Positions 25,911 to 34,181 of a stretch of 34,616 nucleotides of DNA are shown here, piece by piece (positions within the stretch are counted from its first letter, which is position 1; every line of letters starts with the position of its first letter). The position numbers and the translations under genes were made by a program. The notes beneath the pieces were generated by a model that searched no databases, was not told the DNA's origin, and saw nothing but the letters and a program-made list of their open reading frames with translations. Source of the DNA: Anaerofilum faecale (GTDB lineage: Bacteria; Bacillota; Clostridia; Oscillospirales; Ruminococcaceae); assembly GCA_019114265.1 (NCBI GenBank), contig DXFV01000031.1:1-34616 (forward strand), written 5' to 3'.

Positions 25911-27524
25911 TCAGTTTTTTTGTGTTTCTATACGGCATTCCCCGCCCACCCAGACCTGTGCGGGGCGCAGATCCACAAGCTCTTCACAGGCCGCGGTGAA
26001 GGGGTCCTGCCGGAGCACGAGGAAGTCTGCATAGCTGCCGGGACGCAGCTGCCCGCAATGTTCGAGCCCCATCGCGGCGGCCGCCGAGGTGGTGAACAGG
26101 GCCGCCGCCTGCGTGCGGGAAAGAGCCTGCTGCGGGTTCCATCCGTTTTGCGGCTGTCCGCTGAAATCCCGGCGGGAGACGGCGCAGTAGATGCCCTTGA
26201 AGGGGCTGCAGGGTTCCACCGGGCAGTCGCTGCCGCCCGACACCAGTGTTCCCTGCTCACACAGCGTACGCCAGGCATAGCTGGTGGAGGCAAGCCGGCG
26301 GCCCACCCGCTGGTCGGCCATATGCAGATCGTATTCCAGAAAGACGGGCTGTGCATACACCTGCACGCCCATCCGCCGGATCCGCTCCAGAAGCGCGGCG
26401 TCGGTGATCTGGCAGTGAACGATCCCGTGCGGCAGGGAGGGAGCGGGCCCCGGCTGCTGCATCGCCTGTTCGATGGCGTCCAACACCCGGCGGATGGCTC
26501 CGTTTCCGATGGCGTGCACCGCCGCGTGCATCCCGTACCGGTGCGCCATGCCGATCAGCTCGGCCAGCTGTTCGGTGGTATACAGGCCCATCCCCTGCTC
26601 TCCCGGCGCGTCGGCATAGTCCTGCTCCAGCAGCGCGGTGCGCGCTCCCAGCGAACCGTCCGCCAGCAGCTTGAGCGGCCCGATGGTGAACCAGTCGTCG
26701 CCCTGTCCGGCCCGATACCCGGCGTCCAGAAAGCGCTGCAGCTGCTGCGGGGTGGAGAGCAGGCACTGCTGGTTCACCCGCAGCGGCATTCCCTCCGCGC
26801 GCAGCTCGTCGTAGGCCTGCAAGACCATCTCCCAGCTGCATCCCGGCGCTGTTTCCAGGTCCTCGCTGGCCACGAAGGTGAGGCCGGACGCCGCCGCGTG
26901 CTGCATCCCGGCGCGCAGCCAGCGTTTCAGGCAGGCAATGTCCGGCGCAGGGCGCAAACTGTCCAGGAAGGTGATGCCGTATTCCTTGAAGCGGCCGTTG
27001 GGGAATCCATCCTCGATCTCAAATTCCCCCTGCCGAGGCTGCGGCGTATCGGCTGTGATCCCCACTGCCCGCAGGGCGGCCGTGTTGCAGATCGCCATAT
27101 GGCCGCAGACACGGCGCAGGATCATCGGATGATTGGGCGCGACACGGTCGAGCTCCCGCCGGGTGGGAAGGAGCGCCGGCGAAAACCGGTCTTCGTTGAA
27201 GCCGGCGGCGTCGATCCACTCTCCCGGCGCCAGCTGGTTTTCCCGCAGATAGCGCGCCACCATCCGCTGCATCTGTGCCCAGTCGGACGCCCGGCTGACG
27301 TCCAGACTGCACAGCCTGCGGCCCAGGCTCATCAGATGCATATGGCTGTCGCCCATCCCCGGCATGACCACCGCGCCCTCCAGATCGACGGATTCGTCGG
27401 CGGCGATCTCCCCGGCGGCTTCTCCCGTCCACAGGACCCGCCCGTCCTCGACCAGCATGGCGGCCGCATGCGGAAGACGCGGGTCCATTGTATAAATGTG
27501 TGCGTTGCAGAACAGACGTTTCAT
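25911..27524 (-). CDS. Amidohydrolase (YtcJ/Amidohydro_3 family)
   Basis: Metal-dependent hydrolase of 537 residues with the amidohydrolase TIM barrel and flanking beta-sandwich. MPGMGDSHMHLMSLG contains the HxH metal ligands (61-63). ALHAIGNGAI-like HAVHAIGNGAIRRVLDAIE and HGIVHCQITDA supply further histidines, and SGGSDCPVEPCSPFKGIY supplies the late Asp. Relatives hydrolyse N-substituted formamides or similar amides, but the substrate here is unknown. AAGGGG precedes ATG 27524, which I preferred over an in-frame upstream start because of that site. A terminator-like hairpin sits directly before the ribosome binding site, and no terminator is visible after the stop. Being last behind NlpC/P60 suggests, but does not prove, a role in handling peptide-derived compounds. 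Confidence 0.85.
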   Translation of the reverse strand: MKRLFCNAHIYTMDPRLPHAAAMLVEDGRVLWTGEAAGEIAADESVDLEGAVVMPGMGDSHMHLMSLGRRLCSLDVSRASDWAQMQRMVARYLRENQLAPGEWIDAAGFNEDRFSPALLPTRRELDRVAPNHPMILRRVCGHMAICNTAALRAVGITADTPQPRQGEFEIEDGFPNGRFKEYGITFLDSLRPAPDIACLKRWLRAGMQHAAASGLTFVASEDLETAPGCSWEMVLQAYDELRAEGMPLRVNQQCLLSTPQQLQRFLDAGYRAGQGDDWFTIGPLKLLADGSLGARTALLEQDYADAPGEQGMGLYTTEQLAELIGMAHRYGMHAAVHAIGNGAIRRVLDAIEQAMQQPGPAPSLPHGIVHCQITDAALLERIRRMGVQVYAQPVFLEYDLHMADQRVGRRLASTSYAWRTLCEQGTLVSGGSDCPVEPCSPFKGIYCAVSRRDFSGQPQNGWNPQQALSRTQAAALFTTSAAAAMGLEHCGQLRPGSYADFLVLRQDPFTAACEELVDLRPAQVWVGGECRIETQKN

Positions 27525-27536
27525 AAAAATCCCCTT

Positions 27537-27567
27537 CAAAAAAGCCCTGTGCGGCCGGCACAGGGCT
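27537..27567 (-). terminator. Terminator-like hairpin between the NlpC/P60 and amidohydrolase genes
   Basis: The minus strand has a perfect 10-bp stem AGCCCTGTGC/GCACAGGGCT (27567-27558 and 27552-27543), a five-base loop and a run of six T. The ribosome binding site AAGGGG of the amidohydrolase begins immediately after the T-run, so the hairpin acts either as operon terminator or as an attenuator. Confidence 0.85.
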
Positions 27568-27575
27568 GGATTCAC

Positions 27576-28385
27576 TCAGAAAATGCTGGCCGCTGCCGTG
27601 ATGGAATCCCGCAGATCGGCACGAAAACGGGCATCGCTTGGCGAAAGGCTGGCGATGCAGCAGCCCTGGCTTCCGTTGTGCGCTGTGGAGTGGATGAACA
27701 GCCCTTTTCCCAGGTACATCGCCACATGGCCGGGGAAAAACAGCAGATCGGCCGGGCGGATTTCCTCCAGCGGGATGGGATGCAGCGCGAAGCCCTCCTT
27801 CAGCTTGGCGTCGCGGTAGATGGTGATGCCGTTGAGCAGATAGGCCATCGACACAAGGCCGGAACAGTCAACCCCCTGCACCGTCTTGCCGCCCCAGCGA
27901 TATTGCGCGCCCAGATAGGAGCGGGCGGCATCGCACAGTGCGCGGCGCAGGGCGGCTGGGTCCTGTGCATGCCAGTCGCCGGGCCGCCGTTCCAGACAGC
28001 GTGCGGGGACCCATCCGGCAGCACCGTCCGGCAGCAGCACAGGCGTCCAGGCGTTTTCCTCCTTGCGTGCGGGGTCGGGACAGAGCCGTCCGCCGCGGGG
28101 GAGATCGGCCAGGCGTCTGCCCTGCACCCGCGGTGCATCCAGCACATCCGCCCAGCCGCAGCTCACCTGAAACCGGGCCGCGGTCTCCCATCTGTCCGCG
28201 TCGCATTCCAGCAGGCACTCCTCCGGCACCCAGCCGGTATAGCGGTAACCCGTCTCCACCCGGCAGAATCCATTCTGCCGTCCGCTGATGCGGACCGTCA
28301 TGCCGAACAGCACCTCGTCGGCCAGCTCGCCGATCTCCGGGGATGCGTACAGCGGCGCGATCGCGCGGCATACCACAGCGTCCAT
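27576..28385 (-). CDS. NlpC/P60 cysteine peptidase with SH3 domains (YkfC-like)
   Basis: Probable gamma-D-glutamyl-L-diamino acid endopeptidase acting on peptidoglycan peptides. The 269-residue product has two N-terminal SH3b-like domains (about 1-135, with TGWVPEECLLE and AGWVPARCLE marking their ends). A C-terminal NlpC/P60 domain follows, with Cys174 (GVDCSGLVS), His220 (FPGHVAMYLG) and His232 (FIHST) as the catalytic residues. There is no signal peptide, which fits a cytosolic enzyme that trims imported muropeptides, as YkfC does in Bacillus. GGGAGGGG precedes ATG 28385. It is 15 bp after the S66 gene in the same operon. Confidence 0.88.
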   Translation of the reverse strand: MDAVVCRAIAPLYASPEIGELADEVLFGMTVRISGRQNGFCRVETGYRYTGWVPEECLLECDADRWETAARFQVSCGWADVLDAPRVQGRRLADLPRGGRLCPDPARKEENAWTPVLLPDGAAGWVPARCLERRPGDWHAQDPAALRRALCDAARSYLGAQYRWGGKTVQGVDCSGLVSMAYLLNGITIYRDAKLKEGFALHPIPLEEIRPADLLFFPGHVAMYLGKGLFIHSTAHNGSQGCCIASLSPSDARFRADLRDSITAAASIF

Positions 28386-28400
28386 CTCGTTCCCCTCCCG

Positions 28401-29315
28401 TTATTCCAGAATCGTCAGCGTGCCGGCAGTGGCGTCCATCATGGCGTTCAGTCCCAGCGGCAGGCTCATGGTGGGCATCGAATGGCCGCAGGCAACATGG
28501 GTCAGCACCGGCTTGCACTCGTCCAGCAGCAGCTCCCGCAGCACCTCCTCGATGGTCAGGCTGCGGGCGGGATTTTCCGGCTCGCAGTTGGTGAAATCGC
28601 CCAGCAGGATGCCGTCGCAGTCAGACAGCTTTCCCGCCTGTTTCAGCTGCAGCAGCATCCGGTCGATGCGGTAGGGTTCCTCGTCCACATCTTCCAGGAA
28701 CAGCAGCTTGTGCCGGGTGTCGATCTCCCAGGGCGTGCCCAGTGTGGACACCACCAGCGACAGGTTCCCGCCCACCAGCTGGCCGCGGGCACGTCCTTTG
28801 GCCAGGCAGCGCATCGGGCGGTCGTCGGGATTGTACATCGGCCCCAGCGCTCCCACAAACAGCGCGCGGCGAAGGCTGGCTCTGGTGTAGTCGTCCATGC
28901 CGGCATACCACTCGGTGGCCGGCATCGGGATGTGCCAGGTGGCTATGCCGCAGCGCTGGTTCAGCTGGATATGCAGAGCGGTGATGTCGCTGTAACCGCC
29001 GAAAAATTTGGGATGCGCCGCGATGGTGTCCCAGTCCAGGCGGTCCATCAGGCGCTGTGCGCCGTAGCCGCCGCGCATACACAGAATGCCCGCAATGGTA
29101 TCGTCCGCAAACGCGGTGTTCAGGTCGGCGGCGCGGCGGGCGTCTTCCCCTGCAAAATGGCCGTGCTGCTTTTCGCAGCTGGGCATCACCACCGGGTCCA
29201 GGCCCAGCGCGCGGATGCTGTCCAGCGCAGGCTCCAGTCTGCCCTCCGGCATCGGGCCGGAGGGACACAGCACAGCCACGCGCGCACCGGGATACAAGGG
29301 CATCGGCTTAATCAT
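28401..29315 (-). CDS. LD-carboxypeptidase (peptidase family S66)
   Basis: Serine peptidase of the LdcA/MccF family, 304 residues, cytosolic. LdcA members remove the terminal D-Ala from murein tetrapeptides; MccF members cleave microcin C-like compounds. The nucleophile is Ser109 in GGYSDITALH, with Glu208 (LFLEDVDEEPYR) and His278 (ACGHSMP) completing the triad; RGGYGAQRLMDRLDW is the family strand-turn near 81-95. The start ATG 29315 overlaps the oppF stop by 8 bp with GGAGA upstream. With the NlpC/P60 enzyme next to it and Opp genes before it, murein tripeptide/tetrapeptide recycling (as in the Bacillus ykfABCD operon) is the likely role. Confidence 0.87.
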   Translation of the reverse strand: MIKPMPLYPGARVAVLCPSGPMPEGRLEPALDSIRALGLDPVVMPSCEKQHGHFAGEDARRAADLNTAFADDTIAGILCMRGGYGAQRLMDRLDWDTIAAHPKFFGGYSDITALHIQLNQRCGIATWHIPMPATEWYAGMDDYTRASLRRALFVGALGPMYNPDDRPMRCLAKGRARGQLVGGNLSLVVSTLGTPWEIDTRHKLLFLEDVDEEPYRIDRMLLQLKQAGKLSDCDGILLGDFTNCEPENPARSLTIEEVLRELLLDECKPVLTHVACGHSMPTMSLPLGLNAMMDATAGTLTILE

Positions 29316-30261
29316 GATCGTTGTCTCCGTTCTGTTGCAAAATGGTTTGATAGGCATCCAATTCCCTGCGGTTGGCACGCACGAAATGTCCCGGCTCCGC
29401 CTCGCACCACGCGGGGGGATCGGCATCGTATTCATGGCAGGAGGGATCGTATACCACCAGCTTTTTCTCCCGCTCTGCGCGGGGGGCGGGGATGGGCACC
29501 GCCGACAGCAGCGCCCTGGTATACGGGTGCAGCGGATGCCGGAACAGGGTCTCGGTATCGGCAAGCTCCACCAGCCGCCCCAGATGGATGACGGCAATCC
29601 GGTCGCAGATAAAGCGCATCACCGAAAGATCATGGCTGATGAAGAGATAGGTGAGGCCGCGCTGCTTTTGCAGCTGGCTCAGAAGGTTCAGCACCTGTGC
29701 GCGGATCGAGACGTCCAGCGCCGAGATGGGCTCGTCGGCAACGATGAATTCCGGCTCCATGATCAGCGCCCGCGCAATGCCGATGCGCTGGCGCTGCCCG
29801 CCCGAAAACTCGTGCGGAAAGCGGCTGGCAAACTCGGGCAGAAGGCCCACCTCCCGCAGCGCCTGTTCCACCTTTTCCCGCCGCTGGGCTTCCGACAGCC
29901 CGCGGCCATACAGCCCCTCGCTGACGATATAGTCCACCTTCGCGCGCTCGTTCAGGCTGGACATCGGGTCCTGAAAGATCATCTGCAGCTTCCGGGTCAC
30001 CTCGCGGTCGAGCGCGCGCGGGATGCGTCCGCTGATGCGCTGGCCGTCGTACAGGATCTCGCCGCCGGCCACCGGGTTCACCCGGATGATCGCACGGCCG
30101 ATGGTGGTTTTTCCGCTTCCGCTCTCCCCCACCAGGCCAAAGGTCTCCCCGCGCCGGATATCAAAGCTGACATTCTGAACGGCTGTGAATTTCTGGCGTC
30201 CGCTGCCGAAGGTGACGGTCAGATCCTTCACCTGCACCAGCGGAGTGTTGCTGTTGCTCAT
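29308..30261 (-). CDS. oppF: Oligopeptide ABC importer ATPase OppF/DppF type
   Basis: Second ATPase of the peptide importer, 317 residues. It shows Walker A GESGSGKT, Q-loop MIFQDPMSSLNE, signature EFSGGQRQRIGIARAL, Walker B FIVADEPISALDVS and switch His in FISHDLSV. The C-terminal oligopeptide domain (HPYTRALLSAVPIP and on) ends in a CEAEPGHFVRAN tail. I chose ATG 30261, which overlaps the oppD stop as ATGA; a GTG two codons earlier would be too close to AAGGAGG. The 3' end overlaps the S66 gene by 8 bp. Confidence 0.9.
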   Translation of the reverse strand: MSNSNTPLVQVKDLTVTFGSGRQKFTAVQNVSFDIRRGETFGLVGESGSGKTTIGRAIIRVNPVAGGEILYDGQRISGRIPRALDREVTRKLQMIFQDPMSSLNERAKVDYIVSEGLYGRGLSEAQRREKVEQALREVGLLPEFASRFPHEFSGGQRQRIGIARALIMEPEFIVADEPISALDVSIRAQVLNLLSQLQKQRGLTYLFISHDLSVMRFICDRIAVIHLGRLVELADTETLFRHPLHPYTRALLSAVPIPAPRAEREKKLVVYDPSCHEYDADPPAWCEAEPGHFVRANRRELDAYQTILQQNGDNDHD

Positions 30262-31292
30262 TTCCACAGCCCTCCTTCCCGCAGCTTGCGGATGCTCTCC
30301 GGCGACTCCACCTTGGGAGCGCGCGGGTCCAGCAGCCAGGTGCGCGCTCTGTGTGTGGGGCTGACCTCAAAATAGGGCGGACGCTTGACGAAGTCGATCT
30401 TCAGCGCATGGGGATTGCGCGGCGCAAAGGCGTCGCCCTGAATTTCGGTGAACAGGTTGGGCGGCGTGCCCTGTATGGAATAGAGTTCGTCTCCCCGCTC
30501 GGCCAGCTGCGGCAGGCTGGACAGCAGCGCCCAGGTATAGGGATGGCGCGGGTCGCAGAACACTTCCTCACAGCGCCCGATCTCCACGATATCGCCCGCG
30601 TACATCACCGCGATGCGGTCGGCCACACTGGCAACCACGCCCAGATCGTGGGTGATATAGATGGTGGTGAGCTGGTATTTTTCTTTCAGCCGGCGGATCA
30701 AGTGCAGGATCTGCGCCTGGATCGTCACATCCAGCGCGGTGGTGGGCTCGTCGCAGATCAGGATCTCCGGGCGGCAGGCCACCGCAATGGCGATCACAAC
30801 GCGCTGGCGCATACCGCCCGAGAACTCGTGCGGATATTGCTTATAGCGGCGTTCGGGGTCGGTGATGCCCACATCGCCCAAAATGCGCACCGTCTCGGCG
30901 CGCGCCGCCTCCCCAGAAAGGCCCTGGTGCAGAACGACCGCCTCGGTGATCTGGGCGCCCACTGTTTTCAGCGGATTCAGGCTGGTCATGGGGTCCTGCA
31001 TCACCATCGCGATCTTCTTGCCGCGGATGCCCAGCCACTGCTTTTCGGTGGTGTACTGGGTGAGATCCTCCCCGCCGAACCAGATATGCCCGGCCGTGAT
31101 GGAGCCGTTGGCGTCCAGCAGCCCCATAAAGGTTTTACACAGCACGCTTTTGCCGCTGCCCGATTCGCCCACGATGGCAAGGCTTTCGCCCTTCTCCAGC
31201 GTCAGGCTGACGTCCCGGATGGCGTTCAGCACCTTGCCGCGCAGCGAGAACTGCACCCGCAGCCCTTCCACCGAAAGGATGGTATTGCTCAT
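30258..31292 (-). CDS. oppD: Oligopeptide ABC importer ATPase OppD/DppD type
   Basis: First ATPase of the importer, 344 residues. Features are Walker A GESGSGKS (about 42-49), Q-loop VMQDPMTSLNP, signature EFSGGMRQRVVIA, Walker B ILICDEPTTALDVT and ITHDLGVV. The C-terminal oligopeptide domain shows QGTPPNLF, but the segment GDAFAPRNPHAL has Asp and Asn where many OppD/DppD proteins have the two cysteines of GC-x-F-x-x-RC. An iron-sulfur ligand set is therefore not expected. It starts 21 bp after oppC and is coupled to oppF. Confidence 0.9.
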   Translation of the reverse strand: MSNTILSVEGLRVQFSLRGKVLNAIRDVSLTLEKGESLAIVGESGSGKSVLCKTFMGLLDANGSITAGHIWFGGEDLTQYTTEKQWLGIRGKKIAMVMQDPMTSLNPLKTVGAQITEAVVLHQGLSGEAARAETVRILGDVGITDPERRYKQYPHEFSGGMRQRVVIAIAVACRPEILICDEPTTALDVTIQAQILHLIRRLKEKYQLTTIYITHDLGVVASVADRIAVMYAGDIVEIGRCEEVFCDPRHPYTWALLSSLPQLAERGDELYSIQGTPPNLFTEIQGDAFAPRNPHALKIDFVKRPPYFEVSPTHRARTWLLDPRAPKVESPESIRKLREGGLWK

Positions 31293-31313
31293 TTTATTCT
31301 CCTCCTTCCGGCG

Positions 31314-32315
31314 TCAGAACACGTGATTTTTGGGATCGGCGGCATCCGCAAATGCATTGCCGATGATGTAAAAGCTGATGGTGATGACGCTGAGCACCGC
31401 CGTGGGGAACAGCAGCTGATACTCCATACCGTGGGTGGTCATCACGGTGCGGCCGGTATTGATGAGGTTGCCCAGGCTGGGCGTGTCCACCGGCAGGCCC
31501 AGGCCAATGTAGGTGATGAATACCTCGTTGCCGATGGCGGCGGGAATGGCGAGCGCCATCCGCAGCATGATGATGCTGACCAGATACGGCAGCAGATTGC
31601 GCAGCATGATCCGGTGCAGCGGCGTGCCCAGGCAGCGGGAGGCCAGATTGTAGTCGCGGTCTCGGATGATGATGACCTGGTTGCGGATGAACCGCGCCAT
31701 CTGCGCCCATCCGGTCATGCACATTGCAAAGATCAGCGTGCCGATGCCGGGGCGCATGATGTAGGAGAGAAGGATCAGCACAATGGTCTGCGGGATGTTG
31801 TCGATGATGTTGTACACTTCGGTGAACACAACGTCCAGCTTGCGCAGATATCCCCACAGAATGCCCACGCAGATGCCCACGACCGCCTCCACACAGGCCA
31901 CCGAGAACCCGATGAACAGGCTGGTGCGGGTGCCGCTCCACACCATGCTCCACAGGTCCTGGCCGATGGAGTTGGTGCCGAACCAGAACTCGGCGTCCGG
32001 CTTGCGGTTGGCCATATGCATCCCGGTGACCGGGTCGTTATTGATCAGGGTGGCCGGGCGCTGGCCGGGCAGATAGGGCTGGATAAAGGTGAACAGCAGG
32101 ATCACCGCGATCAGAATGAGAAGCCCCATCGCCACCTTGTTGCGGCGGAACACCGCGAAGGTGCTTTTCCAATAGGAATAGTTGGAATAACCGGTCTGCT
32201 CGGCGCGGTCGGGGTCGTAGTCGGCAAACTGGAACAGCTCGGCGTCCACGGATTGCTGCAGCGCCTGCTCTGCCGCCTGTGCCAGCTGTTTTTCTTTTTG
32301 GATTCGATAGGCCAT
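31314..32315 (-). CDS. oppC: Oligopeptide ABC importer permease OppC/DppC type
   Basis: Inner-membrane permease of 333 residues. A 50-residue cytosolic N-terminus precedes TM1 (VAMGLLILIAVILLFTFI); the external loop carries WFGTNSIGQDLWSMVWSGTR, typical of OppC (core FGTNSIGQDLWS). Five further helices follow, with the ATPase-contacting EAA loop around ASRCLGTPLHRIMLRNLLP. The gene begins 3 bp after the oppB stop, with GAGGGGG upstream. Confidence 0.9.
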   Translation of the reverse strand: MAYRIQKEKQLAQAAEQALQQSVDAELFQFADYDPDRAEQTGYSNYSYWKSTFAVFRRNKVAMGLLILIAVILLFTFIQPYLPGQRPATLINNDPVTGMHMANRKPDAEFWFGTNSIGQDLWSMVWSGTRTSLFIGFSVACVEAVVGICVGILWGYLRKLDVVFTEVYNIIDNIPQTIVLILLSYIMRPGIGTLIFAMCMTGWAQMARFIRNQVIIIRDRDYNLASRCLGTPLHRIMLRNLLPYLVSIIMLRMALAIPAAIGNEVFITYIGLGLPVDTPSLGNLINTGRTVMTTHGMEYQLLFPTAVLSVITISFYIIGNAFADAADPKNHVF

Positions 32316-32318
32316 TGT

Positions 32319-33269
32319 TTACCGTGCCCCCTCTTTTTTTGTAAAGCTGATGCGCGGGTCCACCAGAGCCATCAGCAGATCACCGGCCAGAAGCCCCAGA
32401 ATGCCCAGCACCGCAAACACCAGCACCAGCGCCTGCACCATTGTGTTGTCCTGCCGCTTGATGACGTCCACCAGCAGCCCGCCCATGCCGGGAACTGAAT
32501 ACAAACTCTCCACATAGATGGAGCCGCAGATGGTCATCAGGATGGAACCGGGCAGATACTGCACCATCGGCACCAGCGCATTGCGCAGCACATGCTTTTT
32601 CATGATGTCCTTTTCCGGCACGCCCTTTGCACGCGCCAGCTTGACATAATCCTTGTTCTGCTCATCCACCATATAGCGGCGCAGCCACATAGCGTAATAG
32701 GCGATGTTGCCAAGCGAAAGGCTGAGCACCGGGAGCACCCAGCACCGCCAGTCGCTCTCGTCGAACAGCATGGGGATGCGCAGATACTTGGTGCCGTACA
32801 GCTGGATCAGCAGATAATACACCGCCGCCGGAACGGCCTGAATGAGCACCACAAAAACAGTGCCGAATTTATCCCCGATTTTCCAGCGGGTCCGGTTGCT
32901 GCGCGCCATCAGAATGCCCAGCGGAACGCCCACCACCAGCGCAAGGCCCAGGCTCATCAGGCCCAGCTTGATGGACACCGGCGCCTTTTCGGCCAGGATG
33001 GTGTTGATGGAAACGTTCTGGCGATATTTATTGGATACCCCCAGATCAAAGTGGAGCAGCTGGTTGTAAAACCTTCCCAGCTGCACCGGCAGCGGATCGC
33101 GCAAGCCCAGCGTGGTGAGCTCGGCCTCGATCTGCGCGGGAGTGAGCTTGTCGTAGTTGTTGAAATATCCCTCCTCCGGCATCAGCCGAAGCAGGGAAAA
33201 AATGATCGTGACAATAAAAAACAGTGTGATGAGGCTTCTGCCCAGGCGTTTGAGCACATAGCGCAGCAT
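32319..33269 (-). CDS. oppB: Oligopeptide ABC importer permease OppB/DppB type
   Basis: Inner-membrane permease of 316 residues with the N-terminal MLRYVLKRLGRSLITLFFI, six membrane segments, and the EAA loop KLARAKGVPEKDIMKKHVLRNAL (core ARAKGVPEKDIMKKHVLRN). It closes with YVESLYSVPGMGGLLV, the conserved OppB stretch. ATG 33269 is preceded by GGGGGAA; upstream in-frame codons run into the promoter. First gene of the operon oppB-oppC-oppD-oppF-S66-NlpC/P60. No binding protein is encoded before it; the promoter stands about 50 bases upstream. Confidence 0.9.
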   Translation of the reverse strand: MLRYVLKRLGRSLITLFFIVTIIFSLLRLMPEEGYFNNYDKLTPAQIEAELTTLGLRDPLPVQLGRFYNQLLHFDLGVSNKYRQNVSINTILAEKAPVSIKLGLMSLGLALVVGVPLGILMARSNRTRWKIGDKFGTVFVVLIQAVPAAVYYLLIQLYGTKYLRIPMLFDESDWRCWVLPVLSLSLGNIAYYAMWLRRYMVDEQNKDYVKLARAKGVPEKDIMKKHVLRNALVPMVQYLPGSILMTICGSIYVESLYSVPGMGGLLVDVIKRQDNTMVQALVLVFAVLGILGLLAGDLLMALVDPRISFTKKEGAR

Positions 33270-33319
33270 GATATTCCCCCGCTCTCTTGTTGGTGCTGCC
33301 GGCAAACGGCATTTTATTC

Positions 33320-33348
33320 ATTATACACAAAATTTCATCACTGCGCAA
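33320..33348 (-). promoter_or_regulatory. Sigma-A promoter of the opp operon
   Basis: The minus strand has TTGCGC (33348-33343), a 17-bp spacer and a perfect TATAAT (33325-33320). The leader is about 45 bases and ends in the oppB ribosome binding site. Confidence 0.75.
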
Positions 33349-33711
33349 GGCGGCCGAATGGCAAAACGCGCCGCTCTTTTTATCCGTTGGGATACAGGGC
33401 GGCGTCTGGCGAAATCATAAGTCTGCAAAGATGCGGGAGCGGGATACCAATGCCGAAAGAGTTTTTCTTTGTACGTACCGCGCGTGCCGAAAAGCGCAGC
33501 TTCTAATCGGGCATTTTTTATCCAGACAAAACAAAAAGCCCGAACGCAAACTGCGTCCGGGCTGTATCTGGCAGGCGCGGTCAGTTTAGATTGCGAGCAT
33601 CCGCAAAAGGGTACAGGCAACCGAACTGCCAAAACAGCGGTCCCACGCTTTCAAAGATATTCGCTCATCATCTGTTCTGTCAAATGGCTTTTTTACGCAC
33701 TCTCGTCCTAA
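33349..33711. other. Gene-free stretch upstream of the opp operon
   Basis: About 360 bases without a gene I can support. Short reading frames on both strands have no ribosome binding site and read as shadow translations. The stretch contains the terminator at 33532-33563. Base composition starts to fall here from the GC-rich core towards the AT-rich right edge. Confidence 0.5.
33532..33563 (-). terminator. Terminator facing left at the start of the AT-rich edge
   Basis: The minus strand shows AGCCCG-G-ACGCA...TGCGT-T-CGGGCT (33563-33537): two perfect arms interrupted by one mismatch, three-base loop, then TTTTTGTTTTG. It would end transcripts from the small reading frame at 33712-34035 before the opp promoter. 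Confidence 0.8.
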
Positions 33712-34035
33712 TCATTCGTCTGGGAGAATAAATATTTGCCTGCAATCATGAAACGAGTTTATTTTCTCAAGCGTGACCGAAAGTCTTGTGTCGCATTGAA
33801 TGGTTTGACCTGTCTTCAGTTTAGAAAAATCGACCATTTTTACGTTTTCGCCGACTATTTCATAAATTTTTACTTTTCCATTGACCGTCATGGTCACCGA
33901 AGCTGGCTCGCCATTATCCAACAACAATTCGATATACTCATCTTGTTCAGAAATCGAAGTAATTTCGCCTGTAATATATCTTCTTGGGATATCATCATAA
34001 GAGTATCTATTGGAAAGAGATTTGTCAAGGGTGGA
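33712..34035 (-). pseudogene. Start-less reading frame of about 107 codons (likely 5'-truncated gene)
   Basis: The minus frame is open from just after a TAA at 34036-34038 to a TGA at 33712-33714. Its translation looks like real protein: beta-rich stretches ITGEITSISEQDEYIELLLD and VTMTVNGKVKIYEIVGENVK alternate with charged turns, ending FILPDE. There is no ATG with a ribosome binding site at its head; the first usable codon is TTG 33927, which would cut off coherent sequence. I do not recognise the family. It is AT-richer than the opp genes. The best reading is a remnant whose 5' end was lost; an unusual start codon or an internal TTG start is the alternative. Confidence 0.45.
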
Positions 34036-34068
34036 TTAGATTAAAATAACCCTCGCGCAAGTGATGCA

Positions 34069-34117
34069 CGAAATCGACGCAGTAGACTTTATATAAATCT
34101 CTGCGCCGATTATTTCG
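34069..34117. repeat. Imperfect inverted repeat in the AT-rich gap
   Basis: The left arm CGAAATCGACGCAG (34069-34082) pairs with the right arm CTGCGCCGATTATTTCG (34101-34117), with one mismatch and a small bulge, around an 18-base AT-rich loop. No T-run follows on either strand. It lies about 65 bases after the UvrA-like stop and just before the truncated frame. Confidence 0.4.
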
Positions 34118-34181
34118 CCTAATATCTTGAATAATTAAAGTATGTTACGAGGTCCTTTGCTTCTTATGCACAAACCAAGCG

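Noticed and set aside
25920..29591. Open frame of more than 1200 codons on the plus strand across the amidohydrolase, NlpC/P60 and S66 genes
   Set aside because: It spans three well-supported genes on the opposite strand, lacks recognisable domains and is explained by codon bias in GC-rich DNA.
33287..33632. Short frames on both strands upstream of oppB
   Set aside because: They have no ribosome binding site, overlap the opp promoter and the leftward terminator, and have odd composition rich in Arg, Cys and Phe without pattern.
34000..34028. Promoter-like TTGACA (34028-34023) with 17-bp spacing to TACTCT on the minus strand
   Set aside because: The -10 matches only three of six positions and lies inside the coherent reading of the truncated frame. 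Any transcript would still lack an in-frame start codon, so I treat it as chance.
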